Of a DNA stretch of 64,000 nucleotides, positions 25,171 through 33,783 are shown piece after piece (position 1 is the stretch's first letter; the number at the start of each line of letters is the position of its first letter). The notes under the pieces are model-generated. The model did not search any database, was not told the DNA's origin, and saw nothing but the letters and a program-made list of their open reading frames with translations. The position numbers and the translations under genes are program-made. This DNA is from Mesorhizobium qingshengii (lineage in GTDB: Bacteria; Pseudomonadota; Alphaproteobacteria; Rhizobiales; Rhizobiaceae). The stretch covers positions 1 to 64,000 of the forward strand of contig NZ_JAPFQA010000016.1 of assembly GCF_027563465.1 (NCBI RefSeq), written 5' to 3'.

Positions 25171-27234
25171 ATGACCAAGCCCATCACGAAGCCAGAATCC
25201 AGCATTGAAGATCCCTTCCTCTGGCTGGAGGACAGGACAGCCACCCAGTCGCTCGACTGGGTGCATCGCCAGAACGAGGTCACGGTTGGCGAATTGCAGG
25301 GCGACCCGTCCTACCAGGCGTCGTTCCAGACCGCGCTCGACCTGATGACGGCCGAGGACAACATCGCGGTTGGCTCCGCGCTCAAAGGCCATGTCTACAA
25401 TTTCTGGCAGGACAAGACCAATGTGCTCGGCCTTTGGCGCCGCACCACGGTCGCTTCCTACAAGACCGAGAAACCCGAATGGGAAACGATCATCGACTTC
25501 GACCAGCTTGCAGCAAAGGAAGGGATCAAGTGGGTGTTCAGTGGCGCCAGCCGGCTCTATCCGGACTTCAACCTATGCCTTGTCTCGATGTCGCCGGATG
25601 GCGGTGATGCCAGCGAGATGCGCGAATTCGACATAGAGACCAAATCCTTTGTCGATGGCGGATTTCGTGCTCCCGCCTCGAAATCGGGTTTCGGCTGGCT
25701 GGACAAGGACACCGTCATCGTCTCGGCGGCCTTCGAGGAGGCGGACAAGACTGAATCGGGCTATCCGCGCGTGGTCAAGCTGTGGAAGCGCGGCGCCAGG
25801 CTGGAAGACGCGACACCGATCTTCGAGGCGCAGAAGGAAGATCTCGCCGTGGGTGCCGCTCTCGAGTTCGACGGCGACAGACGCTATCTGGTCCTGGCCA
25901 GGACGCTCGATTTCTTCGCCTCGCACATCTTCCTGCGGCTGCCTTCCGGGGAGAACAAACGCCTGCCGCTGCCTGATGACATGACCGACACTGCAATTTT
26001 CAAGGACCAGCTCGTCTTCGGCGTGCGCAGCCCGTGGACGGCGCCCGACGGCACGCCGTGCAAGCCCGACGGCCTCTATTCGGTGGATTTCGCGCGCTGG
26101 GTCGAGACTGGCGCGCTCGGACCCGTGGAGACCTTGTTGGAGCCGGCATATCGCGTGTCCATCGCCGGCATTGCCCGCACGCAGGACCGGCTGTTCATCA
26201 ACCTGATGGACAATGTGCGCGGCAAGGTCGTCGTCTGCGAACGCAAGGAGGGCGGCTGGTCACTGAAACCGGTCGCGCTGCCCGAAAACGGCAATGTCGG
26301 CATCAGCCATGCCGAGCAGTTCGGCTCCAGCGTCTCGTTCTCCTTCACCGATTTCCTTACGCCAAGCTCGATCATCTGGTCTGACGACGATGGCGAGACG
26401 CTGGCCACCGTGAAGTCGCAGCCGGCGCGTTTCGATGCCTCGCCGCTGATCTCGGAACAGTTCGAGGCGCGTTCGAAGGACGGCACGATGATCCCCTATT
26501 TCGTCGTCCGGCGGCGCGACCAGAAGGGTCCGGTGCCGACGCTGCTCTATGGCTATGGCGGTTTCGAAGTGCCGCTGCTGCCGGGCTATGCCGGCGTGCG
26601 TGGCAGGCTGTGGCTGGAGAAGGGCAACGCCTATGTGCAAGCCTGCATCCGCGGCGGCGGCGAGTTCGGCCCGGCCTGGCACCAGGCGGCGCTGAAGGGC
26701 AACCGCCAGAATGGGTTCGACGACTTCGCCGCGGTCGCGCAGGACGTCGTCAGGCGCGGCATCGCCACGGCTTCCTCGCTCGGCATCCAGGGCGGGTCGA
26801 ATGGCGGCCTGCTGACCGGCGTTTCCTTGACCCAGCATCCCGAGCTTTTTGGCGCGGCCATCATCGAGGTGCCGCTGCTCGACATGCTGCGCTACACCGA
26901 ATTGCCGCCCGGCGCCTCCTGGATGGCCGAATATGGCGATCCGTCAAAACCGGAAGACGCGGCGTGGCTCTCGGCCTATTCGCCCTACCAGCACGTCGAT
27001 GCCGGCGCCGCCTATCCGCCGGTGCTGCTGACCACCTCGACGGCGGACGACCGGGTTCATCCCGGCCATGCGCGCAAGATGGCCGCCCGCCTGCAGGAGG
27101 CCGGCCATGCAAGGACGCTGTTCTTCGAGGAGACCGAAGGCGGACATGGTGGCCGCGGCGACCGCCGGCCGCAGGCGGCGCAGACGGCGATGAAGTACGT
27201 CTTCCTGCAAAGGGCGCTGACCGCCAAGGCTTGA
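25171..27234 (+). CDS. Prolyl oligopeptidase family serine peptidase
   Basis: A 687-residue S9A-type peptidase: an N-terminal beta-propeller (about residues 75-410) and a C-terminal alpha/beta hydrolase with nucleophile Ser543 (GGSNGG), Asp626 or Asp627 (in TADDRVHPGH) and His659 (GGHGGRGD). It cleaves short proline-containing peptides. No signal peptide, so cytosolic. The ATG at 25171 is chosen for its GGAG site nine bases ahead; ATGs at 25129 and 25135 would add a few residues. Confidence 0.9.
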   Translation: MTKPITKPESSIEDPFLWLEDRTATQSLDWVHRQNEVTVGELQGDPSYQASFQTALDLMTAEDNIAVGSALKGHVYNFWQDKTNVLGLWRRTTVASYKTEKPEWETIIDFDQLAAKEGIKWVFSGASRLYPDFNLCLVSMSPDGGDASEMREFDIETKSFVDGGFRAPASKSGFGWLDKDTVIVSAAFEEADKTESGYPRVVKLWKRGARLEDATPIFEAQKEDLAVGAALEFDGDRRYLVLARTLDFFASHIFLRLPSGENKRLPLPDDMTDTAIFKDQLVFGVRSPWTAPDGTPCKPDGLYSVDFARWVETGALGPVETLLEPAYRVSIAGIARTQDRLFINLMDNVRGKVVVCERKEGGWSLKPVALPENGNVGISHAEQFGSSVSFSFTDFLTPSSIIWSDDDGETLATVKSQPARFDASPLISEQFEARSKDGTMIPYFVVRRRDQKGPVPTLLYGYGGFEVPLLPGYAGVRGRLWLEKGNAYVQACIRGGGEFGPAWHQAALKGNRQNGFDDFAAVAQDVVRRGIATASSLGIQGGSNGGLLTGVSLTQHPELFGAAIIEVPLLDMLRYTELPPGASWMAEYGDPSKPEDAAWLSAYSPYQHVDAGAAYPPVLLTTSTADDRVHPGHARKMAARLQEAGHARTLFFEETEGGHGGRGDRRPQAAQTAMKYVFLQRALTAKA

Positions 27235-27479
27235 ACTCATTCCCTGGGCAGCCACGCAAAGGGCGGTTCACCTCGACGGTCTTTTGCTCTAAGGTGCCGG
27301 CCATGGCTTACGTCAGGATATCGGCTCGCGCATTCCGGGTCGCGGTGACACCGTCACCGCGCACGCTGCGTGCCGAGCTTTTGCGGCTGTGCGCCCGCAT
27401 CGGGTATTCGCCACCTGCCTTCCTCTGATGAATTCGCCCCCGGCACGGCCGGATAGAATCCAGAGGAAAGATCAGATCC

Positions 27480-28859
27480 ATGACCTATCAGAACTATTCG
27501 CTGAAGCAGCTTCAGCAGATCGACGCCGCACATCATCTCCACCCGTTCACCGACCACAAGGAACTGCGCGAGACCGGCTCACGCATCATCACCCACGCCA
27601 ACGGACCGTTCATCTACGATTCCGAAGGGGCTGAGATCCTCGACGGCATGGCCGGCCTGTGGTGCGTCAACATCGGCTATGGCCGCAACGAACTGGCCGA
27701 AGCCGCCTACACCCAGATGAAGGAATTGCCTTACTACAACTCCTTCTTCAAATGCTCGACGCCGACACCCGTGCTGTTGTCCAGGAAGCTGGCGGAGATC
27801 GCGCCGAAGCACGTCAACCAGGTGTTCTACGGCTCGTCCGGTTCGGAAGCCAACGACACGGCGCTGCGTCTCGTGCGCCATTACTGGGGGCTTGAAGGCA
27901 AGCCGGAGAAGAACCGCATCATCTCGCGTAAGATGGCCTATCACGGCTCGACCGTTGCCGGGACTTCGCTTGGCGGCATGGATGCCATGCACAAGCAGCT
28001 CGGCGGCGCGGTGCCCAACATCGTCCATGTGATGATGCCTTATGCCTATGAGCTGGCGCTGCCTGGCGAGAGCGATCACGATTTCGGCCTGCGTGCGGCA
28101 AAGGCGGTCGAGGATGCGATCCTCGAAGCAGGTGCCGACAAGGTCGCCGCCTTCATTGGCGAACCAGTGATGGGGGCGGGCGGTGTGAAAATACCGCCGG
28201 CCAGCTATTGGCCGGAAGTGCAGCGCATCTGCCGCAAATACGACGTGCTGCTGATGCTGGACGAGGTCATCACCGGCTATGGCCGCACCGGCGAATGGTT
28301 CGCCGCGCAGACCTTCGGCATCGAACCGGACACCATCACCACGGCCAAGGCGCTGACCTCAGGCTACCAGCCGCTGTCGGCGCTGCTGGTCGGCGACCGC
28401 ATCGCGGCGACGCTGGTCGAGAAAGGCGGCGAGTTCTATCACGGCTACACCTATTCCGGTCATCCGGTGGCCTGTGCCGTGGCGCTGAAGAACCTCGAGA
28501 TCATCGAGAATGAAGGGTTGGTCGATCGCGTCAGGAACGAAACCGGCCCTTATTTCGCCAAGGCGCTGCAGGAACGCATTGCCGGGCACGATCTGGTCGG
28601 CGAGGTGCGTTCGATCGGGCTGATGGGCGCGATCGAGATCGTCAAGGACAAGGCGACCAAGGAGCGGTTCCTGCCGTCGGGAAGTGCCGCGGTGACCGTC
28701 CGCGACCATGCGATCGGGCAAGGCATGATGCTGCGCGCCACGGGCGACACGATGATCCTGTCGCCGCCGCTGATCTGGACCCGCGACACCATCGACATGG
28801 CTTGCGAGCGCATCGTCAGGGCGCTGGATCTGGCGCAAGCGGATCTGCGCAAGCGGTAG
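27480..28859 (+). CDS. Class III aminotransferase (omega-amine/putrescine-pyruvate type)
   Basis: 459 residues, fold type I PLP enzyme with the cofactor lysine at Lys290 (TAKALTSGY) and the Asp of the class III signature in LMLDEVITGYGRTG. The start HHLHPFTDHKEL and the segment GYTYSGHPVACAVAL resemble SpuC-like amine:pyruvate transaminases and related taurine/beta-alanine enzymes. It probably converts a terminal amine to an aldehyde with pyruvate as acceptor. Single gene; the 245 bases before it (27235-27479) show no convincing gene. Confidence 0.85.
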   Translation: MTYQNYSLKQLQQIDAAHHLHPFTDHKELRETGSRIITHANGPFIYDSEGAEILDGMAGLWCVNIGYGRNELAEAAYTQMKELPYYNSFFKCSTPTPVLLSRKLAEIAPKHVNQVFYGSSGSEANDTALRLVRHYWGLEGKPEKNRIISRKMAYHGSTVAGTSLGGMDAMHKQLGGAVPNIVHVMMPYAYELALPGESDHDFGLRAAKAVEDAILEAGADKVAAFIGEPVMGAGGVKIPPASYWPEVQRICRKYDVLLMLDEVITGYGRTGEWFAAQTFGIEPDTITTAKALTSGYQPLSALLVGDRIAATLVEKGGEFYHGYTYSGHPVACAVALKNLEIIENEGLVDRVRNETGPYFAKALQERIAGHDLVGEVRSIGLMGAIEIVKDKATKERFLPSGSAAVTVRDHAIGQGMMLRATGDTMILSPPLIWTRDTIDMACERIVRALDLAQADLRKR

Positions 28860-28872
28860 GTTCGAACCTCGA

Positions 28873-28900
28873 CCGGGCGTTCTTCGACAGGAACGCCCGG
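28873..28900 (+). terminator. Hairpin after the aminotransferase gene
   Basis: CCGGGCGTTC (28873-28882) and GAACGCCCGG (28891-28900) form a perfect ten-base stem with an eight-base loop, 14 bases after the stop codon. There is no T run, so termination efficiency is uncertain. Confidence 0.55.
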
Positions 28901-28909
28901 CGAGAATAG

Positions 28910-28934
28910 GGAACGATTCCATCTTCGGCGCGTA
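28910..28934 (+). promoter_or_regulatory. Candidate EcfG (general stress) promoter
   Basis: GGAAC (28910-28914), 16 bases, then CGTA (28931-28934), about 48 bases before the start of the small hypothetical gene at 28982. The alphaproteobacterial general stress sigma EcfG is known to use GGAAC-N16/17-CGTT-like promoters. The -10 half here deviates at one base. Confidence 0.35.
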
Positions 28935-28981
28935 GTGTGTCGGGCAGCAACCGATTCGGCTGCGACAAGGGATTCGTTTTC

Positions 28982-29347
28982 ATGAGAAAAACTGGCAAGA
29001 GCCGACGCGTGCAAGAAGCAACCAGCATCGGTGGCGACCTGATGCTGGCGCCGATGGTGGCCATGATGCGTCTGCCCTTGATGGCCATGGATGCCAGGAG
29101 CGGCCAGCCATGGAGCACGGAGACGGCCCGCGCGGTGAACGAGAAGACCGTTGCAATGGCCGAAGGTGCTTTTGCGGCGCACATGTCTTTCCTGCAGTCG
29201 GTATCGCGGTTCTGGCCGGAAGTCTTTTCCGGTCGCACGCCGTCGCTGTTCAACGGCGTCGCGGCGGAACGGTCGATCGGCGCCGCGCTGAAACCGGCCA
29301 GCCGCGCCGTGAAAGCGAACTTTCACCGGTTGTCCAACAAAGCCTGA
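28982..29347 (+). CDS. Hypothetical protein, phasin-like in size and composition
   Basis: 121 residues, Met/Ala-rich, with one helical stretch at about residues 45-85. It resembles phasin-type or granule-associated helical proteins in composition but shows no motif I can assign. The start ATG at 28982 is preferred, with a candidate stress promoter about 50 bases upstream. Single gene between the aminotransferase and a Coa1-like gene. Function unknown. Confidence 0.55.
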   Translation: MRKTGKSRRVQEATSIGGDLMLAPMVAMMRLPLMAMDARSGQPWSTETARAVNEKTVAMAEGAFAAHMSFLQSVSRFWPEVFSGRTPSLFNGVAAERSIGAALKPASRAVKANFHRLSNKA

Positions 29348-29445
29348 CCGAGGCGACCCGTTAACTGTCGGCCAAACGAAAACCGATTACGGTTTTCCGG
29401 ATGATGGTCTAGAACCCGCTGAGGCACATTTGCCTGAAGCGCGTT

Positions 29446-29487
29446 ATGCATGTCGGTATCCGAAGCCGATTTTTGGGCGCCATGCAT
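29446..29487. repeat. Palindromic intergenic repeat, copy 1 of 3
   Basis: A 42-base imperfect inverted repeat, ATGCATG at the left end and CATGCAT at the right, with a TTTTTGGGCG core. The same unit occurs at 37845-37891 and 54366-54413. This copy lies 10 bases before the start of the next gene. It is diverged: the CCCAAAACC half has become TCCGAAGCC. Confidence 0.7.
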
Positions 29488-29497
29488 CAGAGGGGGT

Positions 29498-30145
29498 ATG
29501 ATGGCAGGACAAGCGCTGAACGAGCCCGCTGAAATTCCGGCCGAACTTGATCGCTGGAACTGGGGCGCCTTCTTCCTCAACTGGATCTGGGGTATCGGCA
29601 ACAGCACCTTCATCGCACTGCTGGCGCTGATCCCATTCGTCAACATCATCATGATCATCGTGCTTGGCGCGCGCGGCAGCCGCTGGGCTTGGCGGAACCG
29701 GGCGTGGCGAGATGCCGAGCAGTTCCGCAAGACCCAGCGCAACTGGGCGATCGCCGGCCTTGCCGTCTGGGTGATTGGGATCGGCGGCTGTGCGACGATG
29801 GTCGGCAGCATTCCCTACGTGCTGAAAGGCAGCGATGCCTATCACATGACCATGGAAAAGCTTCGCGCCGACGATCGCGTCAAGGCCGCTCTCGGCGACG
29901 ACGTGACCGACAATTTCTGGGTCGGCGGCCATCTCAATGTTGACGCGAATGGGGCGGGCGAGGCTCAGTTCAGCATTGCGCTCGATGGCGCGAAGGGCAA
30001 GGGCACTGCGTTCTCGACCGCTACCCGAACAGCCGGCACATGGAGCCTGCGTCTGCTGGTCGTCAAGGTGGAAGGGGTCGATGCACCGATCGTGCTGCTC
30101 AATGAGGATCATGTGCCAATTCCGAACGCGGCGATCGGAATATAA
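29498..30145 (+). CDS. Coa1/Tim21-like membrane protein
   Basis: 215 residues with two membrane spans (about residues 25-50 and 85-110) and a C-terminal soluble domain that looks like the cytochrome oxidase assembly factor Coa1 domain: a small beta-rich fold ending VVKVEGVDAPIVLL. Tandem ATG codons at 29498 and 29501 follow AGGGGGT. Function in bacteria is not established; assembly of a respiratory complex is an inference from the fold only. Confidence 0.6.
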   Translation: MMAGQALNEPAEIPAELDRWNWGAFFLNWIWGIGNSTFIALLALIPFVNIIMIIVLGARGSRWAWRNRAWRDAEQFRKTQRNWAIAGLAVWVIGIGGCATMVGSIPYVLKGSDAYHMTMEKLRADDRVKAALGDDVTDNFWVGGHLNVDANGAGEAQFSIALDGAKGKGTAFSTATRTAGTWSLRLLVVKVEGVDAPIVLLNEDHVPIPNAAIGI

Positions 30146-30183
30146 AGCGGGATCATGTAGCCAGGTCGGCAAAACGCAAAAAC

Positions 30184-30208
30184 CGCGCTCCATCGGGAAC
30201 GCGGCTTT
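30184..30208 (+). terminator. Hairpin after the Coa1-like gene
   Basis: CCGCG (30184-30188) pairs with CGCGG (30201-30205), flanked on the left by a run of A and on the right by CTTT, so it could work in both directions. The remaining 217 bases to 30425 hold no gene I can support; they end in an A/T-rich stretch next to the mmsB stop codon. Confidence 0.5.
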
Positions 30209-30425
30209 GCCAGATACGCATGGCGCTTCGCTACTCAAACACTTGGCGAAACTTACGGGCTCCGGTACGCGAGACCTGATCCGGAGCGCCGGGCGGATGC
30301 GATATGTCCGCCTCGCAATCCGTTTTATAGAGACATCGTTACCGCAGAGTTATCGAGAGCTTAAGCAAACCTAAATTTGATGCATTTCTCGCGAGATCCA
30401 CGAAAAAACCAATTATATTAGCAGC

Positions 30426-31310
30426 TTATGGATTGCTCCCGCGCAGAAAATTAATGATGCCGGAAAAATCGGCGCCGGCGTGCCCCTGGGCGTTGAACAG
30501 CGCATAGAGCTGGGCCGCCTCGGCGCCCAGCGGTGTCACCGCGCCAGACCCAAGTGCTGCTTCCTGCGCCAGCTTCAGGTCCTTCAACATCAGGGCAGCG
30601 GCAAAACCGGGCTTGTAGTCGCGGTTGGCGGGGGAGGTGGGCACAGGGCCGGGCACCGGGCAGTAGGTGGTCAGCGACCAGCACTGGCCGGACGAGGTCG
30701 AGGCGACGTCGAACAGCGCCTGATGCGACAGGCCCAGTTTTTCAGCCAGCACGAAGGCTTCGGCGACGCCGATCATCGAAATGCCGAGGATCATGTTGTT
30801 GCAGATTTTTGCCGCCTGTCCGGCACCGTCGCCGCCGCAATGGACGATGCGGCCGGCCATCGGCTTCAGGATCGGTTCGGCGGCGGCGAAAGCATCGTCC
30901 GAGCCGCCGGCCATGAAGGTCAGCGTGCCGGCCGCAGCGCCGCCGGTACCGCCGGAGACCGGTGCATCGATCGACGGCAGCCCGTGTTTTGCGGCCACGG
31001 CATGCGCCTTGCGCGCCGATTCGACGTCGATGGTCGAGGAATCGATGAACAGCGCGCCTTTCCTGGCCCTGGGGGCGATATCCTCATAGACCGACAGCAC
31101 GTGCTTGCCGCCCGGCAGCATGGTGATCACCACATCGGCGTCCTTCACCGCAGCCGGCGCGTTGGCCATGATGACGACGCCATGGTCGCGCGCGACCGTG
31201 AGATTCTCCGGCATCAGGTCGAAGCCATGCACGGCATGCCCCGCCTTGACCAGGTTGGCGGCCATCGGATTGCCCATGTTGCCGAGGCCGATGAAGGCGA
31301 TGGTGGTCAT
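30426..31310 (-). CDS. mmsB: 3-hydroxyisobutyrate dehydrogenase
   Basis: 294 residues. N-terminal Rossmann motif FIGLGNMGNPMAANLVKAG, the substrate-binding DAPVSGGTGGA segment, and the catalytic Lys in GAGQAAKICNN. The enzyme oxidises 3-hydroxyisobutyrate to methylmalonate semialdehyde in valine breakdown. It belongs with the acyl-CoA dehydrogenase at 31858-33024, normally its direct neighbour, but here a repeat-bracketed four-helix-bundle gene lies between them. The start ATG 31310 follows CGGAGCG. Confidence 0.9.
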   Translation of the reverse strand: MTTIAFIGLGNMGNPMAANLVKAGHAVHGFDLMPENLTVARDHGVVIMANAPAAVKDADVVITMLPGGKHVLSVYEDIAPRARKGALFIDSSTIDVESARKAHAVAAKHGLPSIDAPVSGGTGGAAAGTLTFMAGGSDDAFAAAEPILKPMAGRIVHCGGDGAGQAAKICNNMILGISMIGVAEAFVLAEKLGLSHQALFDVASTSSGQCWSLTTYCPVPGPVPTSPANRDYKPGFAAALMLKDLKLAQEAALGSGAVTPLGAEAAQLYALFNAQGHAGADFSGIINFLRGSNP

Positions 31311-31333
31311 AATGGCGCTCCGTGATTGGGGTA

Positions 31334-31464
<131 letters not shown>

Positions 31465-31466
31465 CT

Positions 31467-31835
31467 CTATTCGGGGGCGAGTTTGATAATGAGTTGGCGA
31501 AGCATTTTTCCGAGACCCTCAGTCGCTAACAGTATCTGATGAGCTTGATCATGCGTGGCAAGGCCAATGCGTTCAGCGATCTGGAGGTGTGTCTCGAACT
31601 CCTTCAGCGAGCCTTGGGCTATCCTGAGAAATTGCTGATAGGAGCCTCTATTGTCTCGGCCATAACCCTCCGCGATGTTTGCAGGGATCGAGGTTGCAGA
31701 GCGGCGGATTTGGCTGGTCAGCCCGTACAATTCCTCTTTCGGCCATGCCTTGGTGAAGGAGTAGGTGGTGACGGCTAGATCCATCGCCTGCTGCCACACG
31801 ATAAGATCCCTGTATGAATTGATCTTGCCGGTCAT
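31467..31835 (-). CDS. Four-helix-bundle protein (S23 / 23S rRNA intervening-sequence type)
   Basis: 122 residues, the classic S23/IVP fold: SYRDLIVWQQAMDL at the start, KEELYGLTSQIRRSATSIPANIAEGYGR in the middle (conserved Arg-Arg and NIAEG), and a QGSLKEFETHLQIAERIG helix. The family includes the ORFs in 23S rRNA intervening sequences and the Avd accessory protein of diversity-generating retroelements, which bind nucleic acid as pentamers. No reverse transcriptase or template repeat is in the window, so this is the stand-alone type. Its ATG begins six bases after the right heptamer copies, on the minus strand. Confidence 0.9.
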   Translation of the reverse strand: MTGKINSYRDLIVWQQAMDLAVTTYSFTKAWPKEELYGLTSQIRRSATSIPANIAEGYGRDNRGSYQQFLRIAQGSLKEFETHLQIAERIGLATHDQAHQILLATEGLGKMLRQLIIKLAPE

Positions 31836-31840
31836 CTCTT

Positions 31841-31860
31841 TGCCTACTGCCTACTGCCTA
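31841..31860. repeat. Heptamer repeat, short inverted copy
   Basis: TGCC followed by two full TACTGCC units and TA, the reverse complement of the array at 31335-31464. On the minus strand it is the immediate 5' leader of the four-helix-bundle gene; its outer edge coincides with the TAG stop of the acyl-CoA dehydrogenase gene (31858-31860). Confidence 0.85.
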
Positions 31861-33024
31861 TCGGCCAATCAATGCACGCGCGATGATGACGCGCATGATC
31901 TCGTTGGTGCCTTCGAGGATCTGGTGCACGCGCAGGTCCCGCACCAGCTTCTCGATGCCGTAGTCGTGCAGGTAGCCGTAACCGCCGAGCAGCTGCAGCG
32001 CATCGTTGGCGACGGTGAAGCCGGTGTCGGTGACGAAGCGCTTGGCCATCGCCGACCATTTGCCGGCATCCGGTGCCTTGCGGTCGAGCTTGGCGGCGGC
32101 GGCGTAGAGGAAGATGCGTGCCGCCTGCAGCTCGGTCTCCATATCGGCCAGTCTGAACTGCAGCGCCTGGAACTGGTTGATCTTCGAGCCGAAGGCCTTG
32201 CGGTCGGCGGTGTAGGACAGCGCCTTGTCGAGCGCCGATTGCGCGCCGCCCAGCGAACAGGCGGCGATGTTCAGCCGGCCGCCATCGAGGCCGGCCATGG
32301 CAATGCCGAAGCCGGCGCCTTCACCCGACAAAAGGTTTTCCGCCGGCACCTTGCAGTCCTCGAAGATGACTTGGCGGGTCGACTGCATGTGCCAGCCCAT
32401 CTTGTGCTCGTTGGCGCCGAAGGAAAGGCCGGGCGCATCCTTCGGCACGACGATGGTGGAAATGCCTTTCGGCCCCTCGGCGCCGGTGCGCACCATGACG
32501 GCGTAGACGTCGCTGTCGCCGGCGCCCGAGATGAACTGCTTGGCGCCGTTGAGGACATAGTCGCCGCCGCTCTTGACCGCGCGGGTCTTCAGCGCCGCGG
32601 CGTCAGATCCCGAACCCGGTTCGGTCAGGCAGTAGCTCGCCAGCCATTCCATCGAGGTGAGCTTCGGCAGGAAGCGCTGGCGCTGCTCGTCATCGCCGAA
32701 TCGGTCGATCATCGAGGCCACCATGTTGTGGATCGAGATGAACGACGAAAAGGCCGGATCGGCATGCGACAGCGCCTCGAAAATCAGCACCGCGTCGAGC
32801 CGGCCGAGCGCCGAACCGCCGACATCGTCGCGGACATAGATGCCGCCGAGGCCAAGCGGCCCGGTCTCGCGAATCACGTCGGCGGGGAAGTGTTTCCTGC
32901 GGTCCCAGTCGAGCGCATTCGGCGCGACGCGATCGGCGGCGAACGCCTGCGCCATCTCCTGGATGGCGCGCTGTTCCTCGTTGAGTTCGAACTGGCTGGT
33001 GCTCGCATCGACCGCGGCGTCCAT
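31858..33024 (-). CDS. Acyl-CoA dehydrogenase, probably isobutyryl-CoA dehydrogenase
   Basis: 388 residues with the full acyl-CoA dehydrogenase fold: CLTEPGSGSDAA in the FAD-binding middle domain, and the C-terminal GGYGYLHDYGIEKLVRDLR block ending in QILEGTNEIMRVIIAR. The pairing with 3-hydroxyisobutyrate dehydrogenase points to isobutyryl-CoA (valine) as substrate. The active-site base is presumably the Glu of EGTNEI, as in short-chain members. Its stop codon overlaps the inner edge of the heptamer repeat. Confidence 0.9.
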   Translation of the reverse strand: MDAAVDASTSQFELNEEQRAIQEMAQAFAADRVAPNALDWDRRKHFPADVIRETGPLGLGGIYVRDDVGGSALGRLDAVLIFEALSHADPAFSSFISIHNMVASMIDRFGDDEQRQRFLPKLTSMEWLASYCLTEPGSGSDAAALKTRAVKSGGDYVLNGAKQFISGAGDSDVYAVMVRTGAEGPKGISTIVVPKDAPGLSFGANEHKMGWHMQSTRQVIFEDCKVPAENLLSGEGAGFGIAMAGLDGGRLNIAACSLGGAQSALDKALSYTADRKAFGSKINQFQALQFRLADMETELQAARIFLYAAAAKLDRKAPDAGKWSAMAKRFVTDTGFTVANDALQLLGGYGYLHDYGIEKLVRDLRVHQILEGTNEIMRVIIARALIGR

Positions 33025-33168
33025 GGCGTGCTCCCTATGTGCTGGCCAGCTAGCCCGCTGGCCTGTCGTTTTTGGCTTTGCGCGCGCACCAATCTAGACC
33101 AATGATGCCGCCGTGCAACCCGACCCTCCGCGGAGCGGCTGTGCATCAATGCATGTCCGGAGCGAGAT

Positions 33169-33783
33169 GTGACGACAAAATTCGATGATCTGCTGGGACG
33201 GTTCCACGGCTATCTCGCTTCCGTGGATGACGCCCTGGTGCGCGATGCCGTGGCGCGCATAGGCTGGGCAATGCCTGCCCGTGCCCTCGAGCCGCATCCG
33301 CTCGGCTGCCTGCGTCATCTCGATCGTGCCGCCGAACTGGCGCCGGCGCAAGCCAGGCCGCTGGTGCGGCTGGTCGCGGAGCAGCGCAACGATCTGTGCT
33401 GGGGGCAGACCTACAGCGAGGCGGATTTCGGCAAAGAGTTCATCGACAATTACGGCTGGCTGGAAGTGTTCGGCACACGCGGCCATTTCGCCAATGACGA
33501 GGTCGCGGCCGGCCTGCTGATCCTTGGGTCCGATATCGTCTATCCCGACCACCATCACGTCGCCGAGGAGATCTACATTCCGCTGACCGGGGGCACCGAG
33601 TGGCGGATGGGCGAGGGCGGCTTTCGCATGCGTGCGGCCGGCGAGGTGATCCATCACGCCTCGAATGTCAGCCACGCCATGCGAACGGCCGAGCAGCCTC
33701 TGCTGGCGCTCTATATCTGGCGTGGCGGGCCGCTGGCGCAGAAATCGAACATCACCGGAACTGTGGCGCGGGGCAGGGACTGA
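33169..33783 (+). CDS. Cupin of the DMSP-lyase-like family (DddL/DddQ type)
   Basis: 204 residues. The C-terminal half is a cupin with motif 1 His128-x-His130-x3-Glu134-x-Tyr136 and motif 2 His169, the metal-site pattern I know from DddK/DddQ-type DMSP lyases (HxHxxxExY then His about 39 residues later). The N-terminal helical part resembles the DddL/DddQ group (Pfam DMSP_lyase). Starts at GTG 33169 after GGAG and ends one base into the cobQ start (TGATG), so translation is coupled. Whether it cleaves DMSP is unproven; many rhizobial members of this fold have unknown function. Confidence 0.7.
   Translation: MTTKFDDLLGRFHGYLASVDDALVRDAVARIGWAMPARALEPHPLGCLRHLDRAAELAPAQARPLVRLVAEQRNDLCWGQTYSEADFGKEFIDNYGWLEVFGTRGHFANDEVAAGLLILGSDIVYPDHHHVAEEIYIPLTGGTEWRMGEGGFRMRAAGEVIHHASNVSHAMRTAEQPLLALYIWRGGPLAQKSNITGTVARGRD

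Noticed and set aside
27303..27428. A 41-codon plus-strand frame between the peptidase and aminotransferase genes
   Set aside because: Short, Arg-rich and without a ribosome site or any known family.
31467..31835. Diversity-generating retroelement accessory protein Avd
   Set aside because: The fold fits, but there is no reverse transcriptase, template repeat or variable-repeat target in the window.
33169..33783. Calling the cupin a proven dddQ or dddL gene
   Set aside because: The metal-site pattern agrees, but cupins of this superfamily in rhizobia include members of unknown function; no symbol is given.
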